Positions 52,715 to 61,694 of a stretch of 64,000 nt of DNA are shown here, in pieces. Each line of letters begins with the position of its first letter. Within the stretch, counting starts at the first letter, position 1. The notes under the pieces are model-generated. The model searched no databases, was not told where the DNA came from, and saw nothing but the letters and a program-made list of their open reading frames with translations. The translations under genes were made by a program, and so were the position numbers. The stretch spans positions 1,054,001 to 1,118,000 of the forward strand of contig CP112982.1 of the NCBI GenBank assembly GCA_041875495.1. Reading direction: 5' to 3'. Source of the stretch: Halomonas sp. CH40 (lineage in GTDB: Bacteria > Pseudomonadota > Gammaproteobacteria > Pseudomonadales > Halomonadaceae).

Positions 52715-55700
52715 ATGCAAAACTCTTCACCTAAAAACCTACACGCCAAGTTAAGTCAATTCCTATCAAAGACTCGACAAGGCTTCATTGCTGGTCAACC
52801 ATTAAATCATGTGCGCGTGATTGATCAACAACATGAGCAGAACCTGGCCATTCTTGCTGAGCAGCCAGGTAGTGGCGTGACTCGTGTCAGTGTGCCTGTT
52901 GACCCTACCGAGCGTGTGCGTTTTGTGCGCAAGTGGATGGCTAAACATCAGCGCAAACTTGCGGGTGGTGCACTGGCCAGCACTTTGGTATTACCAATGC
53001 TTGCGCAGGCAGCTGAAGGTGAAATGATTGCGGTGGGTGACTTGAATGGCGTTATGGCCACGGAAGAGTTAGCCAATGGTGGCTTGCAAATCATTTTTGA
53101 AGATGGTCGTGTTGTTCAACTTGGCGCTGACCATGTGCAGATGATGGGTGAGCAGGTTGCAGTGGATGCTCAGGCACTTCAGGGTGCACTGGATGCTGCT
53201 GCTATACCGGCTGAGCGGCTCGAAGGCGTTGAGAACGCTGCGCTCAATGGCGATGGTACCGCGACGATCACCATGGAAGATGGTCAGCGCATGCTGATAG
53301 AGCCGGGTGCCATGCAGGTACAAAACGGCCAGGTTACCATGACTGAGGCGCAGATATCCGGTGCTGGCCTGGGCGGTAATTACAGCTTCAGTGCCCCGTT
53401 AGAGGGTGCGGTAATGAGCAGCGGTGCTTCTTCGGCTACCTCTAGCTCCTCAAGTGCATCTGGTGACGGTATGCTGGGTGGCTTAACGGGTACCCAGCTT
53501 GCGATGGGAGCCGCGGGTGTTGGTGTCGTAGCTGCACTTGCTTCTTCTGATAGTAGCTCATCGTCTACTCCAGAAGAATCGACGGAAGCGCCGACCGAGG
53601 CCCCGTCAGAAGCGCCTACAGAAGCTCCGACTGAAGGACCTACCGAAGGGCCTACCGAAGGACCTACCGAAGGACCTACCGAAGGACCTACAGAAGGACC
53701 TACAGAAGGACCTACAGAAGGACCTACAGAAGGACCTACAGAAGGACCTACCGAAGCGCCCACAGAAGCACCGCCGGAAACCGCATCCGGTAACGTGCAG
53801 GATGGTTACATCGTTAATGCCAACGTTGTCTTCCTGGATGCTGATGGCAACGTGATTGGCTCAACCACTTCGTCTGCTGAAGAAGGTTCACAAGGTGACT
53901 TTGAAGCTGAAGTTGATGGTGATGTCGATACTATCGAAGTGCGTGGCGGCACCGATATTGCAACCGGCAAAACCTTTGCTGGTGTGATGAAGGCACCGGG
54001 TGGTTCTGAAGTTGTTAGCCCTTTAACGACCTTGATCCAAGCCCAGGTAGCGCAAGGCCGTACCGTTGAAGACGCTGAAGCTAATGTGCGTGAGTCTCTT
54101 GGATTGGGTGACTTGGGTACAGGCAGAACCCTGCTTAACTTTGATGCCTGGGCAGACGATACAGAGGTTGGCCAGGCGGTTGCTAAAGCCGGTATTCAGG
54201 TCGCTGCTCTTATCCAGGTTGCATCTGCCAATGCAGACAACACAGGTGTTGATGAAGAGCGCTTTACTGCATTGATGAATGACTTTGCTGCGCGCTTAAG
54301 TGATAGCGATAACCCGTTGGATCTTTCTGACCCGGATACGTATGAAAATAACGTCAAAGAGTTCCTGACAAGTAACGGTGTTACTGAAGAGCAAGCGACT
54401 AAAGCCTCACAAAGCAGCAACAGCATTAGAGCATCAGAGACCCGCGAAGAAGCTGCTGATGTCCAGCGTGATAACGCACCCGGTGAAGTGGTAGAACCGC
54501 CGACGGAAGCACCGACAGAAGCACCGACAGAAGCACCGACAGAAGCACCGACAGAAGCACCGACAGAAGCACCGACAGAAGCACCGACAGACGAACCGAC
54601 CGACGAACCGACCGACGAACCAACCGACGAGCCGACGGACGAACCAACGGAAGAGCCGACGGAAGCACCGACCGACGAACCAACCGAAGAGCCAACCGAC
54701 GAGCCAACCGACGAGCCGACGGACGAACCAACCGACGAGCCGACGGACGAACCAACCGACGAGCCGACGGACGAACCAACGGAAGAGCCGACGGAAGCAC
54801 CGACAGACGAGCCGACAGACGAGCCGACAACCGACAATGTAGAACTTTCTTTGTCCTTTAGTGATGCGTGGGTAGAAGGTAGTAACAATATTCAATTAAC
54901 ACTTTCATATCCCGCAAGTGCTTCATTGGAAGGTGTTTCTTTACAAGGTGGGGGAGCAATTTCGTCCAGCCTATCCGTTATAGCTGAAGGTGATACTGCA
55001 GTAGCTACCTATTCATCATTGCAGGCTAATAATGGATCTTCTAATGGTACGTTGATTTTTGACTTTGCTGTTGCCCCTGAAGATCTTGCTAGCTTCCGTG
55101 TAGAAACTAGTGGATTAAATATTAACGGCAGCGATATTAATAATGCGTCTTACATTTATGAAGATGGTTCATTATCGCTTGTCATCGATTCTGAAAATGC
55201 GTTGGCAGAAGCTCAAGAACTTGATGTTAGAACAAGTTTACAGGATCGGTTAACGGACGACATTACTGCCAACCTGAATGGAAATGGCGAGATTGTCCGC
55301 GACGATCTGGATGCATTGATTGCCTATCGTGAAGCTATTCAACAAGCTGTCGAGTTGGCTGGAACAGGTGACGCTCAGGCGTTCTTCAACGGTGATGATG
55401 CGCCTAATCTGACCGTCATTCTTAACAACCTCGCGGGTCTGAGCGTTGATGGAGCCGTGTTTACTCAAGCCAATGCAGACACGGCTATTGCACTGGTCAA
55501 TGATGTGGGTGCCCTGGCCGCTGCCAATCCAGCACAGCTTGATGCCCTTGCTGAAGTTGCCTTCACCACCCTGACCGGTGGCGTGGATGCTACGCAGTTC
55601 AGCGAAATGCTGGGTGAGCTGGCTACTCAGCTCAACGATGAAAGCATTTCAATCGGTGGCCTTTCGCTTGACGCACAAAGCGTGACGCAGCTGCAGGCCT

Positions 55701-56779
55701 TGTTTGATGGTCTGGGATCTGACGCTCAGGCAGTGGCGCTTGCATCGGCACAGGATCTGCAGATCAATGAGTTGCTTGACCCGCAGGCGTTCTTCACTGA
55801 AGCATTTGCTGAAGCACTCAAGTTGGAAGTGGAAAGCAATGACACCCTTGGTGCTCTTGCCGTTCAACAATCCTTGGTATCGTTCATCGAGAAAGTTGGG
55901 CAGTTAGAAGGAGAGCAGTTTGAAGCTGCTGACTTCGGAAGTGACGGGCTAATGGCTACCTTGGCAAGCCAAGTGGATTCACTATTGGCTACGGCAGAGG
56001 CTAATCCAGCCTTGGTACCTGCCGGTGCGGAGATCGATGGAGATACGGTCAGCTTCAATGGTCTTTCGCTGAGCGTCAGCCAGCTGGAATCTGCTGTTAC
56101 CGGTTACGGTAACCTGAACCCTGAGAGCCAGGCCACCTATCTGGAGAACCTCAACAATCCGGATGATCTGTCCTTGTTGACTGACTTGGGTTCGGCTCTG
56201 GAAACACAGTTGGTGCAGAACATCGCCAGTGAGACAGAAGATCAGACCATTACGCTGGGCGTAGGCGACTATGAAGGCGTGGCTGGCGTTGTTAGTGGCA
56301 GCGGTGATGACAACATTACAGGCAGCTCTCTAGACAACACCATCGATATCAGTGCGGGCGGCACTGACACCCTTACCTTTGCTGCCAGCCTGGCTGACAA
56401 TGGTACGGATACGGTTACCGGTTTCAGCGTTGGCGCAGCGGCTGATGGTGGTGACGTGATTGACTTTGAGGGTCTGCCGGCCGAGCTAGGCACTAACTAC
56501 GAAGTTGACCCTACCGGTGAGTTGGGTGCTGATACAGGACTGCTGGTGTTTACAACCACAGCAGGTCCAGAGGCTTCTACGCTTGGGTTGACGGAAGGTG
56601 ACACGGTCATGGTGCTGGAAGTCGCCGATAACGGTACGGATGCCCAGCTCCTCAAGGTTGAGGTTGGTGCCAGTGATTCAACGACCGCTGAGCAACTGGC
56701 AACCTTCGAAGGCCTGGGTGGCAGCCTTGGTAGCCTTGTCGACGATAACCTGCAGGACTTTAACCTGACCAATACCTGA
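52715..56779 (+). CDS. Large secreted repeat protein with Thr-Pro-Glu tetrads, probable type I secretion substrate
   Basis: 1354 residues, acidic. Residues 1-80 basic; 82-100 signal-like hydrophobic stretch (GGALASTLVLPMLAQAAEG); 100-215 two similar beta modules (GLQIIFEDGRVVQLGA; DGQRMLIEPGAMQVQNGQVT); Gly/Ala helix LAMGAAGVGVVAALAS near 267; then 16 TE[A/G]P tetrads (53582-53773), a folded domain, 27 TxxP tetrads with D/E/A variants (54503-54826), a long predicted helical region, and a C-terminal part with GSGDDNITGSSLDNT and DTVTGFSVG ending DDNLQDFNLTNT. This tail is RTX/T1SS-target-like. Likely exported by the preceding machine; adhesin or S-layer-like role is inferred. Confidence 0.8.
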   Translation: MQNSSPKNLHAKLSQFLSKTRQGFIAGQPLNHVRVIDQQHEQNLAILAEQPGSGVTRVSVPVDPTERVRFVRKWMAKHQRKLAGGALASTLVLPMLAQAAEGEMIAVGDLNGVMATEELANGGLQIIFEDGRVVQLGADHVQMMGEQVAVDAQALQGALDAAAIPAERLEGVENAALNGDGTATITMEDGQRMLIEPGAMQVQNGQVTMTEAQISGAGLGGNYSFSAPLEGAVMSSGASSATSSSSSASGDGMLGGLTGTQLAMGAAGVGVVAALASSDSSSSSTPEESTEAPTEAPSEAPTEAPTEGPTEGPTEGPTEGPTEGPTEGPTEGPTEGPTEGPTEGPTEAPTEAPPETASGNVQDGYIVNANVVFLDADGNVIGSTTSSAEEGSQGDFEAEVDGDVDTIEVRGGTDIATGKTFAGVMKAPGGSEVVSPLTTLIQAQVAQGRTVEDAEANVRESLGLGDLGTGRTLLNFDAWADDTEVGQAVAKAGIQVAALIQVASANADNTGVDEERFTALMNDFAARLSDSDNPLDLSDPDTYENNVKEFLTSNGVTEEQATKASQSSNSIRASETREEAADVQRDNAPGEVVEPPTEAPTEAPTEAPTEAPTEAPTEAPTEAPTDEPTDEPTDEPTDEPTDEPTEEPTEAPTDEPTEEPTDEPTDEPTDEPTDEPTDEPTDEPTDEPTEEPTEAPTDEPTDEPTTDNVELSLSFSDAWVEGSNNIQLTLSYPASASLEGVSLQGGGAISSSLSVIAEGDTAVATYSSLQANNGSSNGTLIFDFAVAPEDLASFRVETSGLNINGSDINNASYIYEDGSLSLVIDSENALAEAQELDVRTSLQDRLTDDITANLNGNGEIVRDDLDALIAYREAIQQAVELAGTGDAQAFFNGDDAPNLTVILNNLAGLSVDGAVFTQANADTAIALVNDVGALAAANPAQLDALAEVAFTTLTGGVDATQFSEMLGELATQLNDESISIGGLSLDAQSVTQLQALFDGLGSDAQAVALASAQDLQINELLDPQAFFTEAFAEALKLEVESNDTLGALAVQQSLVSFIEKVGQLEGEQFEAADFGSDGLMATLASQVDSLLATAEANPALVPAGAEIDGDTVSFNGLSLSVSQLESAVTGYGNLNPESQATYLENLNNPDDLSLLTDLGSALETQLVQNIASETEDQTITLGVGDYEGVAGVVSGSGDDNITGSSLDNTIDISAGGTDTLTFAASLADNGTDTVTGFSVGAAADGGDVIDFEGLPAELGTNYEVDPTGELGADTGLLVFTTTAGPEASTLGLTEGDTVMVLEVADNGTDAQLLKVEVGASDSTTAEQLATFEGLGGSLGSLVDDNLQDFNLTNT
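53582..53773 (+). repeat. First tetrapeptide repeat block, 16 units of 12 bp
   Basis: In-frame 12-bp units coding TEAP, SEAP and ten TEGP. The TEGP part (CCTACAGAAGGA and near variants) is almost homogenised, a slippage-prone tract. Confidence 0.9.
54503..54826 (+). repeat. Second tetrapeptide repeat block, 27 units of 12 bp
   Basis: In-frame TEAP, TDEP and TEEP units. A higher-order pattern is visible: runs of TDEP are punctuated twice by TEEP-TEAP-TDEP. Confidence 0.9.
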
Positions 56780-56798
56780 TCAGGTCGTTCTGAAGCGT

Positions 56799-56821
56799 TC
56801 GCCTGCGGCTCGCCGCAGGCG
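56799..56821 (+). other. GC-rich hairpin after the first repeat protein gene
   Basis: CGCCTGCGG pairs with CCGCAGGCG, loop CTCG. It lies between the stop codon and the T-tailed terminator and may help termination or protect the mRNA 3' end. Confidence 0.5.
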
Positions 56822-56825
56822 TGAT

Positions 56826-56859
56826 AAACACACCAACACCTTGTTGGTGTGTTTTTTTT
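56826..56859 (+). terminator. Rho-independent terminator between the two repeat protein genes
   Basis: AAACACACCAACA (56826-56838) pairs perfectly with TGTTGGTGTGTTT (56842-56854), loop of three, then a run of T to 56859. Only 43 bp separate it from the start of the second gene. Confidence 0.92.
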
Positions 56860-56902
56860 GTTTACTATTGGGGTATCTACCCGTGCAAACTATGGCCATA
56901 CC

Positions 56903-58537
56903 ATGACTGTTCTTTTACCTGCCTGTCGCAGACGTACACCTTTCAAGCAAACTTTGACGCCACACAAGCAAGGTAAACGCCTTAAGCAGCTTGCTTTGGG
57001 TAGTTCGCTGTTGCCTCTTTTGGCATTGAACGCTGTCAATGCACAAGAGCGTATAGCGCTTGACCAGATAGAAGGGATTGAGGAAGTGTTGCCTCAGCCT
57101 GATGGTAGTGTGATTGTGGTGCGCAGCGATGGCATTCGCCTGCAACTTGCCGCAGAAGCCGTTGAGATCAACGAAGGTGTGGTCACCATTACCCAGAGCC
57201 AAATAGTGGATCTGGGCCTGGTTATCCCCGCGGGTTCTGGTGCCGTGGATGGGGGCGCTGGATTGAGTGCCATGGCATCGCCAATGAACCTGGCAATAGG
57301 TGCCGGGGCAATAGGTATCGGCGCGGCAGCCGCTGCTAGCAGCGCCTCTTCAGATACCTCTGAGCCACGTAATCTGACCTTGCTTGAACAGGTGAATAGC
57401 GCAGACTCAAGCGGTCGTATTCTGCGTATTCTGGACGGTTATTCAAATGAGCTTGACCCACTGGTTCAGCAAACGCTCGAGACCATAGGCGCGCAGCCTC
57501 TTGTCGGTGACCGGTTGCTTGATCAGGCAGCGCAAGCGCTATTGGATCGTAGGCCTGAAGGTGGTTTTGCCGATCAGGCTGCACTGGAAGATGCCGTACG
57601 GGAAATAGCAGGCCTTTCTCCAACAGAAGAACCCACGGAAGAACCCACGGAAGAACCCACAGAAGAACCCACAGAAGAACCCACAGAAGAACCCACAGAA
57701 GAACCCACAGAAGAACCCACAGAAGAACCCACGGAAGAACCAACAGAAGAACCAACAGAAGAACCAACAGAAGAACCAACAGAAGAACCAACAGAAGAAC
57801 CAACAGAAGAACCAACAGAAGAACCAACAGAAGAACCAACAGAAGAACCAACAGAAGAACCAACAGAAGAACCAACAGAAGAACCAACAGAAGAACCCAC
57901 GGAAGAGCCCACCGAAGAGCCTACGGAAGAGCCCACCGAAGAGCCTACGGAAGAGCCCACCGAAGAGCCTACGGAAGAACCAACTGAGGAGCCAACAGAA
58001 GAGCCTGGTGGTGAGACGTTTACCAGTTCGGCAGAAAATGAGTCGTTTGATCTGACCGGTGGTGGAAGTGACACTCTGTTGCTAGGCGCTACGCAGGCAA
58101 CCAATGGTGTGGATACCATCACAGGCTTCAGTACCGGGATATTATCTGCGGGCGGAGATATTCTTGAGTTTGCCTCACTGAATCAAGGTGCATTGCGTGG
58201 TTCAGGTGTCGACGCAGAAGCATTTGATTCTGACAGTTTTGCCCTGGGTGATAACACTGGCATGGTGGTGTTCACCACCAGTGTGAGCCTGAACCCGGAA
58301 GATCGAGACCCTGCATTGATAAACCTGGTGCTGGAAATGGACGAAGGAGATGCTTTATACGTGCTGGCGGCTGAATCAGGTGACGGTGATACGCAGTTGG
58401 CTCGGGTGGAACGCACGGGAAGCGGCTTTACTGAAAGTGATCTTGACGCTCAGCGCCTTGCCCTATTTGAAGGGCTTGGCAGTGACGGGTTAGGCAAGAT
58501 GATTGATGACAACATAAGTGATTTCCAGCTGACGTAG
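56903..58537 (+). CDS. Second secreted repeat protein with 32 PTEE tetrads, paralogue of the first
   Basis: 544 residues from ATG 56903 (earlier in-frame starts lie inside the terminator). Layout copies the upstream protein: basic N-terminus, hydrophobic LGSSLLPLLALNAVNAQ with AxA-like cleavage motif, beta module DGIRLQLAAEAVEINEGVVT, Gly/Ala helix NLAIGAGAIGIGAAAAAS, a helical spacer, exactly 32 PTEE units (57620-58003), and a C-terminal domain (DTLLLGATQATNGVDTITGF ... MIDDNISDFQLT) clearly similar to the first protein's tail. Probable substrate of the same secretion system. Start context is weak (no clear Shine-Dalgarno). Confidence 0.8.
   Translation: MTVLLPACRRRTPFKQTLTPHKQGKRLKQLALGSSLLPLLALNAVNAQERIALDQIEGIEEVLPQPDGSVIVVRSDGIRLQLAAEAVEINEGVVTITQSQIVDLGLVIPAGSGAVDGGAGLSAMASPMNLAIGAGAIGIGAAAAASSASSDTSEPRNLTLLEQVNSADSSGRILRILDGYSNELDPLVQQTLETIGAQPLVGDRLLDQAAQALLDRRPEGGFADQAALEDAVREIAGLSPTEEPTEEPTEEPTEEPTEEPTEEPTEEPTEEPTEEPTEEPTEEPTEEPTEEPTEEPTEEPTEEPTEEPTEEPTEEPTEEPTEEPTEEPTEEPTEEPTEEPTEEPTEEPTEEPTEEPTEEPTEEPTEEPGGETFTSSAENESFDLTGGGSDTLLLGATQATNGVDTITGFSTGILSAGGDILEFASLNQGALRGSGVDAEAFDSDSFALGDNTGMVVFTTSVSLNPEDRDPALINLVLEMDEGDALYVLAAESGDGDTQLARVERTGSGFTESDLDAQRLALFEGLGSDGLGKMIDDNISDFQLT
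57620..58003 (+). repeat. Uninterrupted 32-unit PTEE array
   Basis: 384 bp of 12-bp units. Protein repeat is perfect while DNA falls into three sub-blocks by codon: CCCACAGAAGAA, CCAACAGAAGAA and a mixed CCTACGGAAGAG/CCCACCGAAGAG block at the 3' end, suggesting stepwise amplification. Confidence 0.93.
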
Positions 58538-58542
58538 TGCTA

Positions 58543-58583
58543 TTGCCCCGCCTGCTATTGATAATCCTTTGGTGGGGCTAGCT
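58543..58583. terminator. Possible shared hairpin between convergent genes
   Basis: GCCCCGCC and GGTGGGGC pair (one G-T) across a 20-odd base loop, between the stop of the second repeat protein and the stop of the convergent glycosyltransferase. No T-run, so only tentative. Confidence 0.35.
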
Positions 58584-58602
58584 TGTCATGTTGTCTATTC
58601 GG

Positions 58603-59631
58603 TCAAATCGGCTCTGGTACTTTCACCAGGCTGGTAATCGGTGCCTGCACTATATGCTGGCGGTAGTCGATGCCGCTGCGCAGAATAAAGTCATCCAGCG
58701 AGCGTGCATTGCCCAGTGAGTAGGGAGGGGCAAGCTGGTTATCGATCAGTTTGCTTAAGCGTTGGCGCGCGCTGGCACGGCGTTGCGTCCACTTGACGGG
58801 CCTTTTGATATCGAGATCCTGGCGCCAGTGCAGATTGGAGGAAGTAGTGTTGGGCTGTTTGTAGAGATGGAACAGAGGGACTTCACTGAACGAGGGGTGA
58901 AAGATTTCCCAGCCATGGGTAAAGGCACGCAAGGCAAGGTGTTGCTCTTCACCGTGAAAGTAAAACTGCGGATCGTAAGGAACTTCGCGCACGAAATGTC
59001 CTAGTGTTAATAAGAAGCCGCCAGCTATATGAAAGCCACAAGCGTAATAGGTGCGTCTGTCCTGAGGCGCGGGCTGGTAGGTGACTCTGAAGGTCAGTAC
59101 CGGGTTGTCAGGTGTCAGACTCTGGTCTGGCTTGACTTCAAATATGGCCAGGCTCTTGCTGATATTGCTCTTTTGTGATGGTTGCCCGTTGGCATCGAAC
59201 TCAAATCCGGGTGGATAAATGCTTAAGACAGGGCGTGGATGTATTGTCTGCAAGTTCTCCATATGTTGACGCAGCACGCCGTCCCAGTTCGGCGTGAACC
59301 ATGTATGCGAATCAATCTGTAAAAAATACTTTTCGTCATCATAGAGCGTCTGAGCCAGATGGCGCGCCCAGCTAACGCCTTTTGAATGCAGTGGGTCGAT
59401 ATGTAGATAGCGGATCTGGTCGGCATGTGCCAGCGTAGAGATCCATGTCTGCTGTGATTCATGACTTTGGTCTACGATGCCTAAAAACAGTTTTTCAGGT
59501 TCACTCGCCTGGTTAAATAGCGACTCAATGGTAAAGCGCAGAAAGGGATCACAAAATGCCGCTATGCTGATGAACAGGTTGCTGTTTTCAGCCGCTTTAG
59601 AGGTGCTGGTCTGGCTTGAATCCTGTGTCAT
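58603..59631 (-). CDS. GlcNAc-transferase-type glycosyltransferase (PF11397-like)
   Basis: 342 residues from ATG 59631 (a longer in-frame start at 59679 overlaps the YjbH gene). LFISIAAFCDPFLRFTIESL, IVDQSHESQQTW, KGVSWARHLAQTLYDDEKYF, LQIDSHTWFTPNWD (DxH metal motif near residue 119) and a C-terminal PQFYFHGEEQHLALRAFTHG are the features of the family that contains Dictyostelium Skp1 GlcNAc-transferase. These enzymes add GlcNAc to protein hydroxyl groups. No signal peptide, so cytoplasmic. Position beside two Thr/Pro-rich proteins is suggestive. Confidence 0.8.
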   Translation of the reverse strand: MTQDSSQTSTSKAAENSNLFISIAAFCDPFLRFTIESLFNQASEPEKLFLGIVDQSHESQQTWISTLAHADQIRYLHIDPLHSKGVSWARHLAQTLYDDEKYFLQIDSHTWFTPNWDGVLRQHMENLQTIHPRPVLSIYPPGFEFDANGQPSQKSNISKSLAIFEVKPDQSLTPDNPVLTFRVTYQPAPQDRRTYYACGFHIAGGFLLTLGHFVREVPYDPQFYFHGEEQHLALRAFTHGWEIFHPSFSEVPLFHLYKQPNTTSSNLHWRQDLDIKRPVKWTQRRASARQRLSKLIDNQLAPPYSLGNARSLDDFILRSGIDYRQHIVQAPITSLVKVPEPI

Positions 59632-59672
59632 CGGGTCTCCACAAACTATCAGGTCATTATTGTGCGCTACGG

Positions 59673-61694
59673 TTACCACAACCCCTGGACGCGGCGTTCC
59701 TGTGTCAGCTCAAACAGGCGCTCGCGGCGTTGCAAAACGCTGCCGCTGTCACTGTCGAGTGCTTGCCAGCGCAGTGCCGGAGCTGTGGATGCCTGGCCTA
59801 ACGACAATGGCATGCTTAACGTCAGGGTGGGGGTAATAGTGTGTTCCCGAGCATTACTAAAGGTACTGGAAAGACTGATGCTCACCCCTGAGAGTGTCTG
59901 GTGTGTGGCGGCCAGGCGCACGCCCGTGTCGCCGCCGAGATAGCGATGCAGCCCTGCTTCAAGCAAGAAGGCGTCATCATTGCCAGGGTAAAGATAGACG
60001 GTGGCATCGCCGGTCCAGCGGTTGTCATCACGCAAGCCAAAGGGTTCGTCGAATTCACGTTGGTGTACGTGGGCGGCATTCAGGCTCCAGGCCAGCGGGC
60101 TGGCAAAGGGGCGATACAGCAACTCAGCACCGACACCTGCATACTGGGTTTCAAGCAACCCCGCATAGGCCATGCCAAACCAGTGGTTGCCCAAGGGGGT
60201 TGCCTGGTTATATTGCAGATGAGACAGGGTGAGGGGTTCTTCGGCGTAATAACCGCGCAGGCTGCGTGTTGGTTCAGCATCGTTCAAGGGGTCGATAGTT
60301 GATGGACGTGTCAGATTGTGCGCCAGGGTATAATCCAGCCCTGCACTCAACCAGCCGTTCAACGGCGCCTTGTCGGGTAGTTGGTAGCGTGCTTCAGCCA
60401 ATGCCGCCAGGCGATAACGGTAGCCATGAGTCTGACTACCGGCATTCTGCTCTAACAGAGGACGTAGTGACCATTCAAAACCTTCGCGGCTTGCCTGGTA
60501 GTCGGGCGTGCCTTTTTGTGGGGTCAGGGCGGCGCGAGCATAGATGCTATGCCGTTGTTGGGTGTCTGCTGTGCTGCTGGCTTGCGCAGCGCCAATGGCA
60601 CTACGCAGATAGACGTCTTCACGCAGCGGCATGCCCGCTCGTTCCCAGCGGTAGATAAATTGGCGCGGTGGCGCCTCTTCGTCAGCGGTGTGCATATAAA
60701 GCAGGGTGTTGGCCGCGCTGTAGGCGGAAGAAGCAGCTTCTTCCTGACCGGTATAGGTCGCATTCAGCTGCAGGCTGTCTCCACTGCGATAGACCTCATG
60801 TACCTGAATTTGGCCATGATGTGCCAGGGTACGGGCAGTATCATTCCAGCTAAGTGGGCCGCTAGGTAGAGGCGGTACAGGCGCTGTTTCAGCGGTAGAA
60901 GGCTGGTTGAGATCAAAACGGTACTGAAAGCCCGCGCTGAGTGTAACGCCGCGCTCCCAGCCAAGGCTGACGGATAACGGCTTGCTCAGTGCCAGGCGCA
61001 AGCCGCCCTGCCAGCGGCTGCTTTGTTCACGTGTATCGCCGACGGGCCATTGCGTTGTATCGCTTCCGCTGTATTCCACGGCCAAACTCAATGGTTGCCA
61101 AGGTGTCTGGTAGCTAACGCCACCAAACACGCTGGCAGAGCCCTTGAACCAGTCGCTTTCCTTATAGGGTTCCAGACTTTCGGGAGTGCTGCGGGTGTCC
61201 CAGCGCTCGCTCAAGTCGTTGAACGGTGCTTCAGCATCGCCAGCACTGCCCAGTGCCCCCCAGCCAATTCCCAAGCTGAAATCCCAGGCGTTCCAACGTT
61301 TGCTGGCAACCAGGTATTCGGCATTGAAAGGGCTGTTGTGGCCGATATCGCGGGCACCCAAAGCAATAGCTGGCAGGTAGCGGGTTTCATCCTGCCAGCG
61401 CCATTTGATATCCAGTTGAGGGTCGTAGTTGCGTCGCGGTTGGCCATCTCGGGGTTGGCGTTGGCTGTAGCGAAAGCCAAGCTCCAGATGTTCAGTCGGC
61501 TGATAGAACAGCGGTAAATGCACATCGGGAGATGCGTAGTGCCCGCCGAGTGTCAGGCTGCCTGCCGGGGCTGTCCGTGCGCTGGGCATTGTCCAGATGC
61601 CGCCGCCGCCCAGGGAGCTGTAGGACGTCTCATCGGCGTTTACTATTGCGGGTAGCAGTATGAAGACCAAGGCTAAGGTGTTACGTGACGTCAC
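59673..61694 (-). CDS. YjbH-family outer-membrane exopolysaccharide protein
   Basis: 673 residues from GTG 61694, which overlaps the upstream gene's stop as GTGA and has AGGAGA ahead; this choice places the signal peptide LALVFILLPAIVNA at the very N-terminus. The mature start SSLGGGGIWTMPSARTAPAG and repeated beta-strand pattern (GFRYSQRQPRD, LALSKPLSVSLGWERGV, LQYNQATPLGNHWFGMAYAG) match YjbH/GfcD beta-barrel proteins, which assist exopolysaccharide secretion. Followed by the glycosyltransferase gene downstream. Confidence 0.88.
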   Translation of the reverse strand: MTSRNTLALVFILLPAIVNADETSYSSLGGGGIWTMPSARTAPAGSLTLGGHYASPDVHLPLFYQPTEHLELGFRYSQRQPRDGQPRRNYDPQLDIKWRWQDETRYLPAIALGARDIGHNSPFNAEYLVASKRWNAWDFSLGIGWGALGSAGDAEAPFNDLSERWDTRSTPESLEPYKESDWFKGSASVFGGVSYQTPWQPLSLAVEYSGSDTTQWPVGDTREQSSRWQGGLRLALSKPLSVSLGWERGVTLSAGFQYRFDLNQPSTAETAPVPPLPSGPLSWNDTARTLAHHGQIQVHEVYRSGDSLQLNATYTGQEEAASSAYSAANTLLYMHTADEEAPPRQFIYRWERAGMPLREDVYLRSAIGAAQASSTADTQQRHSIYARAALTPQKGTPDYQASREGFEWSLRPLLEQNAGSQTHGYRYRLAALAEARYQLPDKAPLNGWLSAGLDYTLAHNLTRPSTIDPLNDAEPTRSLRGYYAEEPLTLSHLQYNQATPLGNHWFGMAYAGLLETQYAGVGAELLYRPFASPLAWSLNAAHVHQREFDEPFGLRDDNRWTGDATVYLYPGNDDAFLLEAGLHRYLGGDTGVRLAATHQTLSGVSISLSSTFSNAREHTITPTLTLSMPLSLGQASTAPALRWQALDSDSGSVLQRRERLFELTQERRVQGLW

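Noticed and set aside
53380..54888. Long minus-strand frames rich in Val-Gly-Ser or Arg-Arg-Leu across the repeat blocks
   Set aside because: They are the reverse reading of the 12-bp TxxP repeats; such low-complexity frames stay open by period three and have no start signals.
53582..58003. Possible CRISPR arrays
   Set aside because: The repeats are contiguous 12-bp coding units without unique spacers.
57336..58122. Minus-strand frames with Leu-Val-Leu or Ser-Val-Gly-Ser repeats
   Set aside because: Mirror image of the PTEE array, not a separate gene.
58661..58669. GGCGGTAG resembling the JUMPstart/ops element
   Set aside because: Lies inside the coding sequence of the minus-strand glycosyltransferase, not in a leader of a polysaccharide operon.
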